This document shows, piece after piece, positions 47,182 through 58,696 of a stretch of DNA of 64,000 bases (positions are counted from its first letter, which is position 1; every line of letters begins with the position of its first letter). A program made the translations under genes and the position numbers. A model generated the notes under the pieces. The model was not told the DNA's origin and did no database searches. It saw only the letters and a list, made by a program, of their open reading frames with translations. The stretch spans positions 3,555,022 to 3,619,021 of the forward strand of contig NW_006917091.1 of the NCBI RefSeq assembly GCF_000516985.1. Direction: 5' to 3'. Source of the DNA: Pestalotiopsis fici W106-1 (taxonomy: Eukaryota > Ascomycota > Sordariomycetes > Amphisphaeriales > Sporocadaceae).

Positions 47182-48769
47182 ATGGCACCGATCGCATCTG
47201 CTCTCATGGGTGCCGCCAAGCGTCAAGAGGGAAACCTTGGCCTTACTCAAGATCAGGTCCAGATGATTGTCGCCTTTGAACGCGCTGGTGCTTGCATTTC
47301 CATCGTTGGAGTCCTCTTGATTTTCCTCGCATTTACTATTTTCAAGCGCCTCCGTACGGTTCCTAATCATTTCATTGTCTTCGCTTCATTCGCAAACTTG
47401 GGTGCAAGTTTGGCTTGCTTGATCGGCTACAATGGCATCTTGGCTGGTAACAACAGTGCTCTTTGCCAGGCACAGGCCTTCATGTTCGAGCTGTAAGTCG
47501 CACATACTATGCAACCACCCAGGGGCCTTGATTTGCGACTAATACTCTTGTTACAAAAGGTTTATGCAATCAGATCCGTGGTGGTCTTTGGCCATGGCTG
47601 TCAATGTCTACTCGGTTTTCTTCTTCGCTGCCAACCCTAAGAGTTTTCTCAGATTCTGGTGGGGTTACTTCATTGTCTGCTATGGCATTCCTCTCATTCC
47701 ATCATTGGTTCTGCTGCTAGTCGAGGGCAAAGCTTCAGCTCGAATGTATGGTAATGCTACTGTAAGACTCTACCACTCATCAGTGACGATCACATGCTGA
47801 CATTTTCGGTAGATCTGGTGCTGGATCGACCAGCACTGGAGTAGTCTCCGCATCTGGACATATTACTTACCCATCTGGGTCTGTATCCTCTTGTCTTCTT
47901 CAATCTACATTGCCGTTGGCGTCTATGTATTCAAGAAGCGCAACCAGCTTCGAAACTTGTCTCTTAGCGATCCGAGCAAGGAACGGTCTGGCCGCCGCGA
48001 TTCGGCAGAAAAGGTATACGATGTTGACAAGCCACCTGGACTCCAGAATCCACGCGCTGACTCTAGCATTTAGCGATTGAATGCGAATGCAGCAGTCATG
48101 GGTAGTATCTCGGCTGAAACGACGCATACAACAACTGTTCATGTCGCATCTCCCCGTTCCGCCACACACAGAGCCACCATCAACTGGTTTGCAGGACCTC
48201 CCACGGACTCGTCATCAAGGGATGGAAACGATGCTGAGCAGGCGCAGCCAACGTATCACACTATGACTGAGATTACGGCCCAGCCAACGCCCAAGATAGC
48301 TTGGCATTTGCGCGTCGCTGGTGCTTACAGAGGATGGTGCGGCAAATTCGCCCACATGGATCCGGTCAAGCTCGCCTACCTTCGAACATCCTTCATCTTC
48401 GCCATCTCCGTTCTTGTTACCTGGACACCTAGTTCCATCAACCGAGTCCATGACCTCGTCACAAGGAGTTCCGCTAGTTTCGGACTCAACTTGGCCAGCG
48501 GCATCGTTCTTCCACTACAGGGCGTCTGGAATGCAGTCATCTTCTTTTCTACAAGCTGGAAACCGCTCAAGGAAGAGTGCCGGTTCTTGCTGAATCGTCT
48601 TCGCGGGCTGCCTCGCGGACTGCAAGAAGCTGCGGCAGTGCGCAATGAGAGGGAGCGCGGATTAGAATTGGAAAGCAGACGCCATCGCAAGGACAGAGAC
48701 GACACAGCAAGTGAGGTTACTGGCAGCACTATGAGAGTCATGCGCGATGGGTCAATGGCCAGTCTATAG
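47182..48769 (+). CDS. cAMP-receptor-like G protein-coupled receptor
   Basis: Four exons: 47182-47492, 47560-47761, 47813-48013, 48074-48769, giving 469 aa. It is a plasma-membrane seven-helix receptor of the fungal cAMP-receptor-like class. Helix 1 is about residues 28-50, then RLRTVPNHFIVF before helix 2. Helix 3 lies near MQSDPWWSLAMAVNVY. IWCWIDQHWSSLRIWTYYLPIW spans the second outer loop and helix 5. After helix 5 comes a long Ser/Arg-rich third inner loop (about 225-330), where exon 4 starts, then helix 6 (LRTSFIFAISVLVTWTPSSINRV) and helix 7 (IVLPLQGVWNAVIFF). The C-tail is charged. It is expected to signal through a heterotrimeric G protein in nutrient or development control. Skipping the third intron's removal would stop the protein after helix 5. 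Confidence 0.9.
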
Positions 48770-49354
48770 GAGACAAGTAGTCAATGAGAGCAATGACTAT
48801 ACTGGTGTCATCACGACGGAATGATTTCTTTGAGTAAGGGTAAACTTTTGCTTTGAATCAGAAGCAAAACCAGTTGAGCAGACAACAGCTTCTTGGGCCA
48901 TGCAAATTACTTGCATCTCACAGCTGAACGGTATTGTTAGTCTGTATAGTATAGAGACGGGAACATGATCAACTTTGATCCATGGGACCATAGCAGTCAG
49001 TAGTGTCAGGAATGATACCCTATTCGCTAAACAGACAGCGCTTATTGCTACGTCGTCCCAGTTTCCAAGACCTCCAACAGCGCCTTGCTCCGATCGTGTT
49101 CCTGAATTAGGCACAAGTTCCCGAGGTTGTACACCACCCCTGTTGCGAGAGTATGTGTGCCACACTGCGGGGTTCTCAGCAACACCGAGACCCAGTGATA
49201 TCTGTGGAACGGAATACAAAGTGCGTGTGCTGCAATTGTTCCTGGTTGAACTTGAAACTTTGTGTTCCTCTAGATAAAGGAAATCTCTAGTCCATCTCGT
49301 CCCTTGACCTGACCGTTCATCCACTTTGAGGTGAAACAGAAGAAAAGGTTAGCC
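48770..49354. other. Spacer between GPCR and hydrolase genes
   Basis: 585 bases between two plus-strand genes. It holds the 3' end of the GPCR and the promoter of the hydrolase. No gene is seen; a 175-codon minus-strand frame (48797-49324) lacks any domain. Confidence 0.5.
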
Positions 49355-50677
49355 ATGAGCGCCGAAAGTACCGAGCCTCACCCTCCCCGAGAGGCGCCGG
49401 CCCCAACTGCATCCGAAAAAAAGGAGCTCACGGCCGAGGACGTGTTTGAACCCCATATCCTAGCCAAGACTGATCCGGAAGTGGTAAAAATTGTGCTTCG
49501 GGGGGTCAACGCCGGCGTACCGCCCACGGCGTCGGTGCCCGTCGAGGAGCGCCGCGCCCACCCGGAAAAGTACCGGGCGCCGTGGGCCCGGGCTACCGAC
49601 GACTGGCCGCGCGTGGCCGATCAGAACTTTGCGTCGGATGATGGCACGGCGAGTATTCCGGTCAAGGTGTACCATCCCGATCCCGAGGTTTGGGGCGAGG
49701 GGCCCTATGGTGTGCACCTTAATTTTCATGGTATGTGGTCTAGGCGGGAGAGAGAGTCTCTGCTAAGTATTTGGTATCATGGGACTTGCCGTTCTGACTG
49801 AAATGAATCACAGGCGGTGGTTTCGTCTTTGGTGATCTGGAGGGCGAGTCCACGATTTGCGATAATATGCGCAAAGACGCGGGGGTTGTAGTTATTGATG
49901 TCAACTACCGACACTGCCCTGGTAAATAATTTCTTCCACAAGAGTTGTAACTCATGGCTAACATTTTGGGGAAAAGAGGTCACTTGGGGCAAAGCTATCG
50001 AGGACGCATGGTCGGCAGTGAAATGGGTAAGACATAATCTTCTCTTGACTTTTACATACACAAATCGTTCGCGACTAAAATCTACCAAACTTTAGGTCAG
50101 AAACTCTGCAGAGTCGCTCAGAATCAAGCCCGAATCTCTATCGATCGGCGGCATCTCAGCCGGCGGCCACATATCCCTCGTTCTCCAGCACATTCTGCGC
50201 GACGAGGGCATCCCCCTGCGCATCTGTCTCCCCACCGTCCCGGGGACGACCAAGGCCTTGTTTTACAACTTTTACACTGATTCGCCGCACGCTTCCTTTC
50301 ACGAGTTCTTCCGCGGGCCCATCCTGCCGTGGGCCACCATCAAGTACTTTGGCGACTACTGTTTCCCGCGAGACCAGCGCGAGGAGCGCGTCGCCCTGGT
50401 TCCGGACTGGTGGGCCGACCCGCTCAACTGTGCCCGGGACTGGACCAGGCTGGGCGAGACGTATATCCGCACCGCCGAGACGGACCCGCTGCGCGACGAG
50501 GGCGAGGCCTATGCCTTGAAGCTTGCTGCCGCCGGCAACAAGGTCGGCCTCAAGCGCTACCAGGGCGTGCCTCACGTCTTTATGTTTTGGAGCGGACTCG
50601 CGCAGAAGGAGGAGTGGGAGAAGGAGTCTGCTGCGATCCTGAGGGTGGCGCATGGTACCGCTAAAGTGGTTGAGTGA
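49355..50677 (+). CDS. HSL-type alpha/beta hydrolase (esterase/lipase)
   Basis: Four exons: 49355-49730, 49814-49921, 49977-50026, 50096-50677, giving 371 aa. It is an esterase of the hormone-sensitive-lipase family (abhydrolase_3). The oxyanion-hole motif HGGG is at residues 125-128, interrupted by intron 1. The nucleophile elbow is GISAGG with Ser199. Asp308 (AETDPLRDEG) and His338 (GVPHVF) complete the triad. The N-terminal 60 residues are polar and Pro/Glu-rich. No signal peptide, so it is probably cytosolic. The product is of usual length for the family. The start at 49355 is chosen because the frame upstream is GTG-led and lacks another ATG near the leader. The substrate is probably a short ester, or a pathway intermediate if it belongs to a neighbour's pathway, which I cannot show. 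Confidence 0.88.
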
Positions 50678-53600
50678 GGATAGTGAACGCCTTGGAGGGC
50701 TGGCAAGGGCATGGATATCATGAATTCCTTCACGGGTTCGATTCGATTGTGGTGTTGGTTGTTAATTTTTCCTTTCAGTAGGATGAACACCTCATCAAGA
50801 TTGGCGTTCTCCGCCTCATTGATGAAGATTTTAGGCTTGGCAACTTTTCGTGCTGCGGCTGTGTTGTGCCAACAACGGTGAAGTGTGTAAGAGTTTACGA
50901 CGAGTCTCTAATTTGCTTTGGTCGTATGCTATTGTGCTATGGTTATGCAACCTTGGTCACAGCCCTGATGCTCTTCAGATATGTATCTCTCACCGTCGGA
51001 TATGATGAGATGTTGATGTTGGTTTGCAGAGGGTGTGGGCTTTTGGCCGTATAGTATTGCCTGTAAAACTTGAATGTGTATATGATGATATTTGTCATAC
51101 GTATTGGTGAGCCACTTCTCGGGCTGCAAATTGTCTCGGGCCGCTTAGGGCAAGGATCGGTCTAATCGCTCTTGTGTTCGTCGAGTTTACTGGTGTATCT
51201 TTGTAACTTGTTCAGCTCGGCTGTCAAGTATTGATATGACACAAAAACTACAGTGTGCTTCAACAACTTCAATGACGATGTGCCGGGTAAAGCTGCTTCA
51301 GGAGGAAATGTTGAAAAAGCCACATCTTGGCAGCTGAAGTAGTTTGAGCTTCAAGAGGAGGGCATCCATGATTCTTGCGGCTGTGGCCATACATCAATGT
51401 AGATCTGAACATGTAAGCAACACAATGGACAATATGAGCCAGCCCTCTTCTCCCCCTGACACCTTATGCACTTGGTATAATATTTCCCGTCAGTCTTGGG
51501 GAAATCGGGCTGTTGGATATGCTAATGACGGCTTATTGTAATAAGGGTCATATCTTGCCCTTTAAGGTAAATTGTCTGGCACCTGTGGCGATTCGTCGCG
51601 GTGTGAGTCGTATGCTGTCGGGATGTCAGACACGGCTGTACTGTTCTGGACCTCCACGTCGGCAGCGCATGGGAACGACACGCAAATACACAATTTAAAG
51701 AACTTGAGGTGGGTATTCATGGCTTATGATTGATTGATGAGATCAGCTATAACAACATTTGTCTAGTGTATATGCATCAATGACTCAAGGGGGTTTGCGG
51801 ACTTGGGGATTTGGGAGACGTTGACCACCGCCTTCGCCTTTATTACCATTTCCACCATTCTCCGGGTCCTTCGAATGGTCTTCTGTGAACAGCCAAAGGA
51901 GGCTGCCCCCTCCAATGTCGGAATCGGCATCCTCATTGCCATTGTCGCCATTGAATCAAATATGCCATATGGCTGAGCCACGAGCCGCTGCTGTTTCACA
52001 GCATGGGACATAGTGGTCGATGCTGGTCGGTAGTTGGTGTGTTGTCACTGCCTTTCCCCCAGAGACGGTGTAATGGTCCTGACTTGGTTCTCTGCATCAC
52101 TCTTTACTGTAAACCATTCAATGCTTCTGTTCCTTAAATTCCTCCACGTCAAGGACAAAGTCGGTAGCTTGGCGTATTGATAAAACAACCAAGACATGTA
52201 CACATGCCATCAGTGGCGATGATGAGCTTCTTCTATGAACGTGCGATATGTTCCTCCCGTTCATCTAAGACCTTGTCGTTGACTTCGCGGGCGGGACAGA
52301 TCGTGCATGAGTTCTTGCTCAGGGGGGCATGAGATTCTGCATGTTCTGTCGCTGCTTCCTAGACGAGGCGCGGCCATTCGGTGTGTCCAGCTCGGCGTGA
52401 CCTTCAAGCTTTGGCCGTGAAAGATGAAGTTGTAAGAGTCTGGTAGTCCGATAGTCCGAATCTCTGTGGATGAAAAGAAATGTGTATAAAGTCAATGTCA
52501 TCGGATCCGAGTACAAACCGGCCGTATCGGGGTATGTAGCGGGCGATTCCAGCCCATGAAAGTATTCAATATTGCAGTGACTGTCTCCTCGGCCATGGCT
52601 GTCAAGTCCCCATTGAAAGCGACAACATGGAAGACCTCGTACATTAGTCTCCTCTCTCGCGACATCGTTCCTATGTTGGCATCCATACGTAGGGTGCCAG
52701 GCTTCCAACTGGCATTGTAAATCGTATAGCCATAAATTTCGGCTGTCATAAACCCAGGGGCCTCATTAATCGTCAGGTTCCCAAGGGTGGCAAATGCTTC
52801 GTGAAATAGTCAATGAATAATAGTGGGCAGATGCTTGTGGTTGGAAATTGTGAAAAGTTGCATCGCTGTCGGCTTCGCTGCTATGTCCTTGCTGCTGCTG
52901 CTGGCTCATTGTTGAGGAAATGTTCTGGTGGTCAATGAAATTATATAGTTAATGGTGCCAAGGAGAATCCTGACTGCAGAGCATGACCTTCTGGTTCCAA
53001 ATCGAAAGGAGTCTGGTCTAGAGCTCCGTCTTGAATCGAATGCCGACTCCATTGCAGCATTGTACTGTGTGTGTACGTTGAGGTGCTGGTCATTTGATAG
53101 CAAGACAACATTGTTGTTATGACCTCGAGGATAGCCAACCTCGGAGGCACTAGAGATATATGGGGAGTAAAGCTTGCCACTAAGTGCTGAGACCCTGACT
53201 GAATACTTTTATATGGCTCTGATCTCTGTGGCTTTGTATATTGATGTATCAGCCTGCCTATTTCGGACTGGCTTTCGGTTTTGGGAGTCGCTGGATAAAA
53301 CAAGATTCTGAGATGGAATAATGTGCGGCTTTCCCCACGTGCAATTATGCTAGAGTCGCTTCAAGCTTGGGAGACTTTCCGTGTCTTGGAATGGACGATG
53401 ATAAACCAATATAGACTGTACGGTGGAGACTGAATCATTCATTTTAGTATTCCCTTTCTCCTTGATTAGGTGTATGACTGGAGAAATGTCCAAACTTACG
53501 TGGCACTATGCTCTCATAGCATCAGAGATGTGCATATGTTCGGAGCAGAGACTGCCAGGTCTTGCAGGAAGCCCAGCTGCATCTTCGGCTGGTATGGAGT

Positions 53601-54909
53601 CTCTTCGAAAGGAAGAAGGGGTGTCCGTCATTTTGCAAGAGAAACTCATGGTACCAGTCAATTTTTTTTTTCAGTCGTTCGACGTCGCAGTTTTCGGCGG
53701 CTTCATCATATGAATGTTTCCTTCTTCGTGTGACTGAGGGCATTATTTTGCCCTTTCTTTTGGACTGGAATGAGATGCAAGAGAATCATGTCCCTTGTCT
53801 CTTCAGAGTCATTATCAGTTTGCCACTTGCCAGCGGATACATGCCGGCCAAGCTCTGAAGGAGGAGAGCTCAGTCATGACCAAGGATGACATCCCGGCCT
53901 GTATTTGCAAAAAGAAAAGAAAAATACGTAATGAGAAAAATGGTTCGTGGGATTTAAAATTTCCCTTTTTGAGGTTTCGAGGGATTCATATGTCAACTAT
54001 TCTTAGATGACAGTGATAGTTGTAGAGATGTTTATACGGAATGTTGGCGTGGTGGATTCCAATGTCCACAAATATAGAATGAAGGGAGGATTGGAACGAT
54101 TGCAATGCTGCGAAAACATCTATCTTTATAGAATCTGAATACCAGTACAATTTCACATCTCGCATACCCTGATACGCACAAGAAAGAAATACCATCCCTA
54201 GAGCCGTGTCTGAGTCATGATCAAGGCAAACCGGTCAACACAAAAAGGTCTAACAACGACAATGAAGCTCATAATGCTGTGATCAAACTAGAATCAAGTT
54301 GTTTCATACCATGTTTGTGTGTTTCTCGATTGCTAGCTAGGTATCATGAATCATTTGTCATTGTTTGGTATGATGCCAAATTCCTGTTTAGCTCGGAGCA
54401 CCAGGATACTACATGTTTCAGTGCTGTTGGTTTACTTCAGGGTACCAAATGAATCACAACTGGAATATCCTACATCATATTATGCACTGTCCCAGACATA
54501 ATGAATCTGGTAAACAAGCAAATGTCAACCTCAACGTTGTTTGAACAGCAAATCTGTATCGTCAGATTTTCAGTTCCAGACCCAATACAGACATGGATAG
54601 GTAGAACTTGTTGTTCTGCCAAACTTGACTCTTCAGACCTGCCATGTCATGACTTTGGAGATGGTGCCGGTTTCCAGAAACATCAATTTGACAAACCTTG
54701 CGAAATCAGAATCCTCCTCCGTGTGGTAGTTGAGGTAGTCATGTAAGCCGTCCCTCTAGATCCTGATTTTAGTGTGTGAGAAACTCACAAAGATCATATC
54801 ATAATGAATGTTTGAAACATGGCACTCAATCATCAAGTGTGTCTGCACCATTTGTACAAAAGTATACACCAGGCTCTACATATTCAGAGGGCCATTTTTG
54901 GCCACTATC
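50678..54909. other. Gene-poor 4.2-kb region
   Basis: No strongly supported gene. It contains a low-confidence minus-strand fragment near 52.5-52.8 kb, listed separately. The remaining frames, including 51344-51541, 52941-53303 and 53423-53858, lack domains. A T9 run is at 53663. The right end is the 3' side of the mS29 gene. Confidence 0.45.
52498..52749 (-). CDS. Possible fragment of an unrecognised protein
   Basis: Minus-strand frame MTAEIYGYTIYNASWKPGTL.. of 83 codons, which extends upstream in frame for about 18 codons (FATLGNLTINEAPGF) before a stop. Composition looks protein-like, but I do not recognise a family. A donor-like GTTTGT near its end and a good acceptor (TTTTCATCCACAG) near 52460 would allow a short second exon. 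No upstream exon with a GT donor could be fitted; a Gln-rich ATG frame just upstream (about 52900) is in another frame with no GT. It may be a relic, or noise. Confidence 0.22.
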   Translation of the reverse strand: MTAEIYGYTIYNASWKPGTLRMDANIGTMSRERRLMYEVFHVVAFNGDLTAMAEETVTAILNTFMGWNRPLHTPIRPVCTRIR

Positions 54910-56353
54910 TTACAGTCGGACAGCGTACAAACTAGCACGCTCAATCTCTCCCACCACACCATTACCAGCCAGTGTCCACCGCTCGCTGACACTCCTTTCG
55001 TCGACCCTCATCCTGAGCACGCCGCTAGCAGCCCAATACTCCATCAGAGCTCTAGCTTCGGCCTTCGAGACACCCTTGACGTCAAACACGCTCACACCCT
55101 TCAGGGCTTCAAAAACGCGGTCGTCGTACTTTGAAAAGAAGGGGTCGCGTGCAGGAATCCTCTCCCCGGCCTGTGCAGCGACAGCTTGCTGAATAGCCTT
55201 CTCGACTGACGGGGACTTGGCATAGTTGCCGCGGGTCGTGATGCCGACAATGGCAGCACCGTTGACAAACTTGGTCTTGCCACCGAGTGCCTCGGTGATG
55301 GTCCGGACAAGAGCAAGGTCATGGCTGTGGATGAGCTTGTAGGCAGGGTTGCGGTAGTCGCTCACGCGCATAATGTGTTCTAGTCCATCAATGTTGAGCA
55401 TGATCGGGGGGCGGCCTGGAAGGAGGAGCTCTTGCCACAAGGCCTGGAAAACAGGCCAGGCAACGTCATGCTCCTTGGTGGCTGTAGCCAAAGCGGCGAG
55501 CGTCGTGGAGCGCGACGTGTTGAATGGGAGGTGGATATGGTCGAGCTGCACGTGCAGGCTCTGGAGGAGTTCCTTATTGCTTTCTTGCATGGCCTGCATC
55601 AGCTTGAGGAGGTAGACTGGCTGTGAGAACTGCTCTGATCTCGGGATTTCCTGGTATTCGGTTGCAGCCGTCGTCAGCTCCTGGCCTGCAACGACATTGT
55701 TAGCTCATCGTCTCGTAGCAGCATAGAAAGTGTCCCATCATACCTTCGGGAATGTTTATCACAACATATTTATTCAAGAATCCTGCGGCAAGAGTTTGCA
55801 AGCCCAGCATGCTTTTCCCGCTAGATCTTTCGCCCGTCACAACGGTCCTCACTGTCTCCTTCTTGCCGAGCTTGTCGGTAATGTTCTTTACAAAATCCAC
55901 AGTCTCCTGGCGAATGAGCATGTGCGGACTCCTGAAGAGACCCCAGTTCTGAGTCGACTTGAAGGCTTCCACCGTTCGGAGCTGGTCGATCAATTGGTCG
56001 GGCAGGCCCACCATGGTTCCAACAGCCTTTTGGTCGACGATGTTTTCGGCGCTCAACGGAGCGAGGCCGGTCACCTCGAGCGCATTGTCATTCGAGAGTT
56101 GTATCCTCTTTCTGAAAGCTTTTCTCTCGCCCGGTGCGACGGGCTTGCCGGGATCTCTAATCTTCTTCTTCTTGCTGCCAAGTACGAGCCTCTTGCCGCT
56201 ACGGATGTGCCTCGACACGCCGGAATCCTCTTTGGCCAATTGAGCTGTCGAGGTGCTGAATGATGCATTTGTACTCGGGACAGTGATGGTCGCCGGCCTC
56301 AAAAGACGCTGAGATGGCCGCGCCAGGCAGCGCCAGCAGTTGGGTGTCGCCAT
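54910..56353 (-). CDS. RSM23: Mitochondrial small ribosomal subunit protein mS29 (DAP3-like)
   Basis: Two exons on the minus strand, 56353-55744 and 55685-54910, giving 461 aa. It is a GTP-binding protein of the mitochondrial small ribosomal subunit, homologous to DAP3/Rsm23. The N-terminus (ATPNCWRCLARPSQRLLRP) is an Arg-rich mitochondrial presequence. The P-loop GERSSGKS is at 174-181, followed by an LGLQTLAAGFLNKYVVINIPEG segment. Downstream are IMLNIDGLEHIMRV (Walker-B-like), FVNGAAIVGITTRG and a C-terminal domain with ARDPFFSKYDDRV. The start at 56353 is preferred over an in-frame ATG further upstream because it yields a clean presequence. Intron 55686-55743 (58 nt) has GTATGA and TTGCAG borders. 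It is divergent from RRS1 with 462 bases between the starts. Confidence 0.9.
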
Positions 56354-56815
56354 TGTGGTTTGGATTCTTGGGTTCGCGGTCGCCGCAGCACCTCTGTATG
56401 CTGCTGCTTTGCAGATCGCGTTCCCCTGCCAAAATTTGGGAGCTGGTGTCGGGTCCGGCCAAAGCCTCACTCCGAACACATTGGCGCTCCAGCTAGGTAG
56501 CTCTAGGTAATGTATGGAGGTACCTAACCTAGTATGTAGGCTGGGGCACCAGGTCTCTACCCGCTAAGAACTTATCGATAGCGGGGGACCCTCCAAAATT
56601 TCTGGGAGTGCAATCGCAATCAACTTTTCTCGTTGCGCTCAAGGCTTTGCGATAATACATATAAAACCGAATTGCAACGACTGTTGATCTACCGCCAGAG
56701 ATTGACCACCACGGCAATTCATTCGCCCTTGAGTCAGATTTCTGTGAAATCCGAGCCCGTCACATCAATACATAAATAAATCTGTGTGCATCAAACCGCA
56801 ACATTCACATTCATA
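56354..56815. promoter_or_regulatory. Shared promoter of mS29 and RRS1 genes
   Basis: Between the divergent start codons. It contains several TAGGTA/TACCTA words around 56490-56535 (for example GGTACCTAACCTAG) and no TATA box in a standard place. Both genes serve ribosome production (mitochondrial and cytosolic), so coordinated control from this spacer is likely, which is inference. Confidence 0.45.
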
Positions 56816-57346
56816 ATGGCGCCCGCACCCAAGCTCGAGGTGCAAGTCACCAAGCCTACACCCTACACATTCGATCTCGGTCTGCTCCTGGCCAACGACC
56901 CGAATCCGCTGCCGCCTACCGATCCCTCCGTCACACTGGAGGAGCGCCTGGCTCAGAACGCCCGTGACGGCGCGCAGTCGCTCATCAACCAGCTCCTCAC
57001 AACGCTGCCTCTGCAGTCCACCCAGGCCGGCGTTCTGCTCGATCTGCCGGCTCCCACCACGGCGCTGCCCCGAGAGAAGCCCCTGCCTGCCGCCAAGGAG
57101 CCGACCAAGTGGGAGAAGTTTGCCGCCAAGAAGGGCATCAAGCCCAAGACAAGAGAGCAGAGGAGGATGAAGGGCAAGCAATTCAACGAGAACACGGGCG
57201 AGTGGGAGAAGACATGGGGTTACAAGGGAAAGCCCAAGGAGGGTGTTGTCCCCGACGACTGGGTTGTGGAAGTGGACGAGAATGGAGAGGCCAAGAGCGC
57301 CAAGAGCAAAGGAGGAGCAAACAAGAAGAGGAGAATCAAGGCCTAA
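56816..57346 (+). CDS. RRS1: Ribosome biogenesis regulatory protein RRS1
   Basis: Single exon of 176 aa starting at an ATG that fits MAPAPKLEVQ. RRS1 works in the nucleolus in the 5S RNP and large-subunit assembly, together with RPF2. The sequence shows the N-terminal YTFDLGLLLANDPNPLP, the LPREKPLPAAKEPTKWEKFAAKKGI segment (KWEKFAAKKGI core), and a basic KPKTREQRRMKGKQFNE stretch. A TGEWEKTWGYKGKP motif and a Lys/Arg-rich C-terminal tail (ANKKRRIKA) follow. Length is slightly shorter than yeast Rrs1, as in many filamentous fungi. Frame shadows downstream to 57864 are not part of it. Confidence 0.92.
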   Translation: MAPAPKLEVQVTKPTPYTFDLGLLLANDPNPLPPTDPSVTLEERLAQNARDGAQSLINQLLTTLPLQSTQAGVLLDLPAPTTALPREKPLPAAKEPTKWEKFAAKKGIKPKTREQRRMKGKQFNENTGEWEKTWGYKGKPKEGVVPDDWVVEVDENGEAKSAKSKGGANKKRRIKA

Positions 57347-58696
57347 GCTCGCCCTGGCAGATGCGTGGTGGTTGGTTCATGGCATTTACGTCTGGTTCGC
57401 AAACAGTATCTCTATGGTGGGCCAAGAGGAGAGGCAGCGAGCACTCCATGGTCATGTTGCATCAACGGCGTTCGAGGGCTTTGGCTGGCGTTTCGGTTTT
57501 CATTCTTGACAACGGAGATAATAAAATGAACAAGACGGATTTTTCAAAGAAAAAAAATTGTAAATGCAAAGGTTTGGTATATTCTCGATCTGGTGGCTGG
57601 AAATCCAAAACTTCTGTCATGCCTATATTACAATTGCGCTCGAAAAATAATGTAACCGCACTCTTGCCTGTCTCTTTTCTTGCAGGACAGGGCCTTGGTT
57701 TTGTCCCATCACCGTCAAGCCCACAGTCGTCTCAGTACATCTGTCAAAAGCAGATCATCTCACTATTCACCACTCTCCGTAGTTTTCCAGCTAGATGTAT
57801 CCGAGAATCCTTAGAAATATGGGGTGACCAGGAATGTATCAGCCTCGTAATGCCGAAGTTCTAGGAAAACAGATCGTTTGATACTGTTCGGGATCTGTGC
57901 GAGAAAGATCTACCAATCGAAAAGTCTGGGGAAAAGGGCTCAAGGTGTGTTGCGAAACTTCCAGATCGTGATAGTTGACTACGATAGGCGGGGATCTCGG
58001 TGCGAGAGCGCAGTATTTGTGCACACAAGCTCGCAAGAAACAATTCGTAGCCGCTCTTTCAACCACCCACGTGGCTCTTTTCATCTGCACACCTCTCTGC
58101 ATTCAGTGCATGCATAAGAGCCCGTTGAAATTGCTTTGCATTTCCGCAGTGTATCGTTGTACTGCTCCAAAAAAAAGGTCAAAAAGACCAAGTGACGATT
58201 CGACAATGTGGAAGACTGGGCCTGGATGTTCTCCTTGACCATTGTTGGGCGGTCTTTCCAGCTTCAGTCTCCCGTGTGCATCTGGGATGTTCGTCATATA
58301 ATATGAATTGTGAAACAAATGGAAAATGTGCAGTTTTGTCATCCAAGGGGCATCAAATCGTTAACCAGACGGCAAGGAGCAAATCGACAAATGATGCCGG
58401 ACAAGAGGCATTCATCTCTAATAAACATGAAACTCAGTCTCTGCCGGACAGGGTATCGTGTCTTCGATGACCAAATTGACAGGCAAACTGTCAAAAGAAA
58501 CGCGCCGTATGATAGCAGATAGTGTAAATGCACCAGTTCCTTCCCGGTATATAGGGAATAACACAAAAACGTCTTCTCTGCAGACGTCGCGGGGTTAGCG
58601 ATCTATTCGAATCGCTGGTAGAGATGCGCTCACGGGCATCTTGCGAACTCCTCTGCGCATCAAGTGCCTTTGCTTCGAACCGCGGCTCGCCTTTCG
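57347..58696. other. Convergent spacer after RRS1
   Basis: 1.35 kb between the stops of RRS1 (+) and the RhoGAP gene (-). AT-rich with A-runs and no supported gene. Confidence 0.5.

Noticed and set aside
50731..50750. tRNA B-box-like sequence (GGGTTCGATTCGATT)
   Set aside because: No matching stem, A-box or cloverleaf could be built around it.
57109..57864. 251-codon frame starting inside RRS1
   Set aside because: It begins out of frame inside a clear RRS1 coding sequence and has no recognisable domain.
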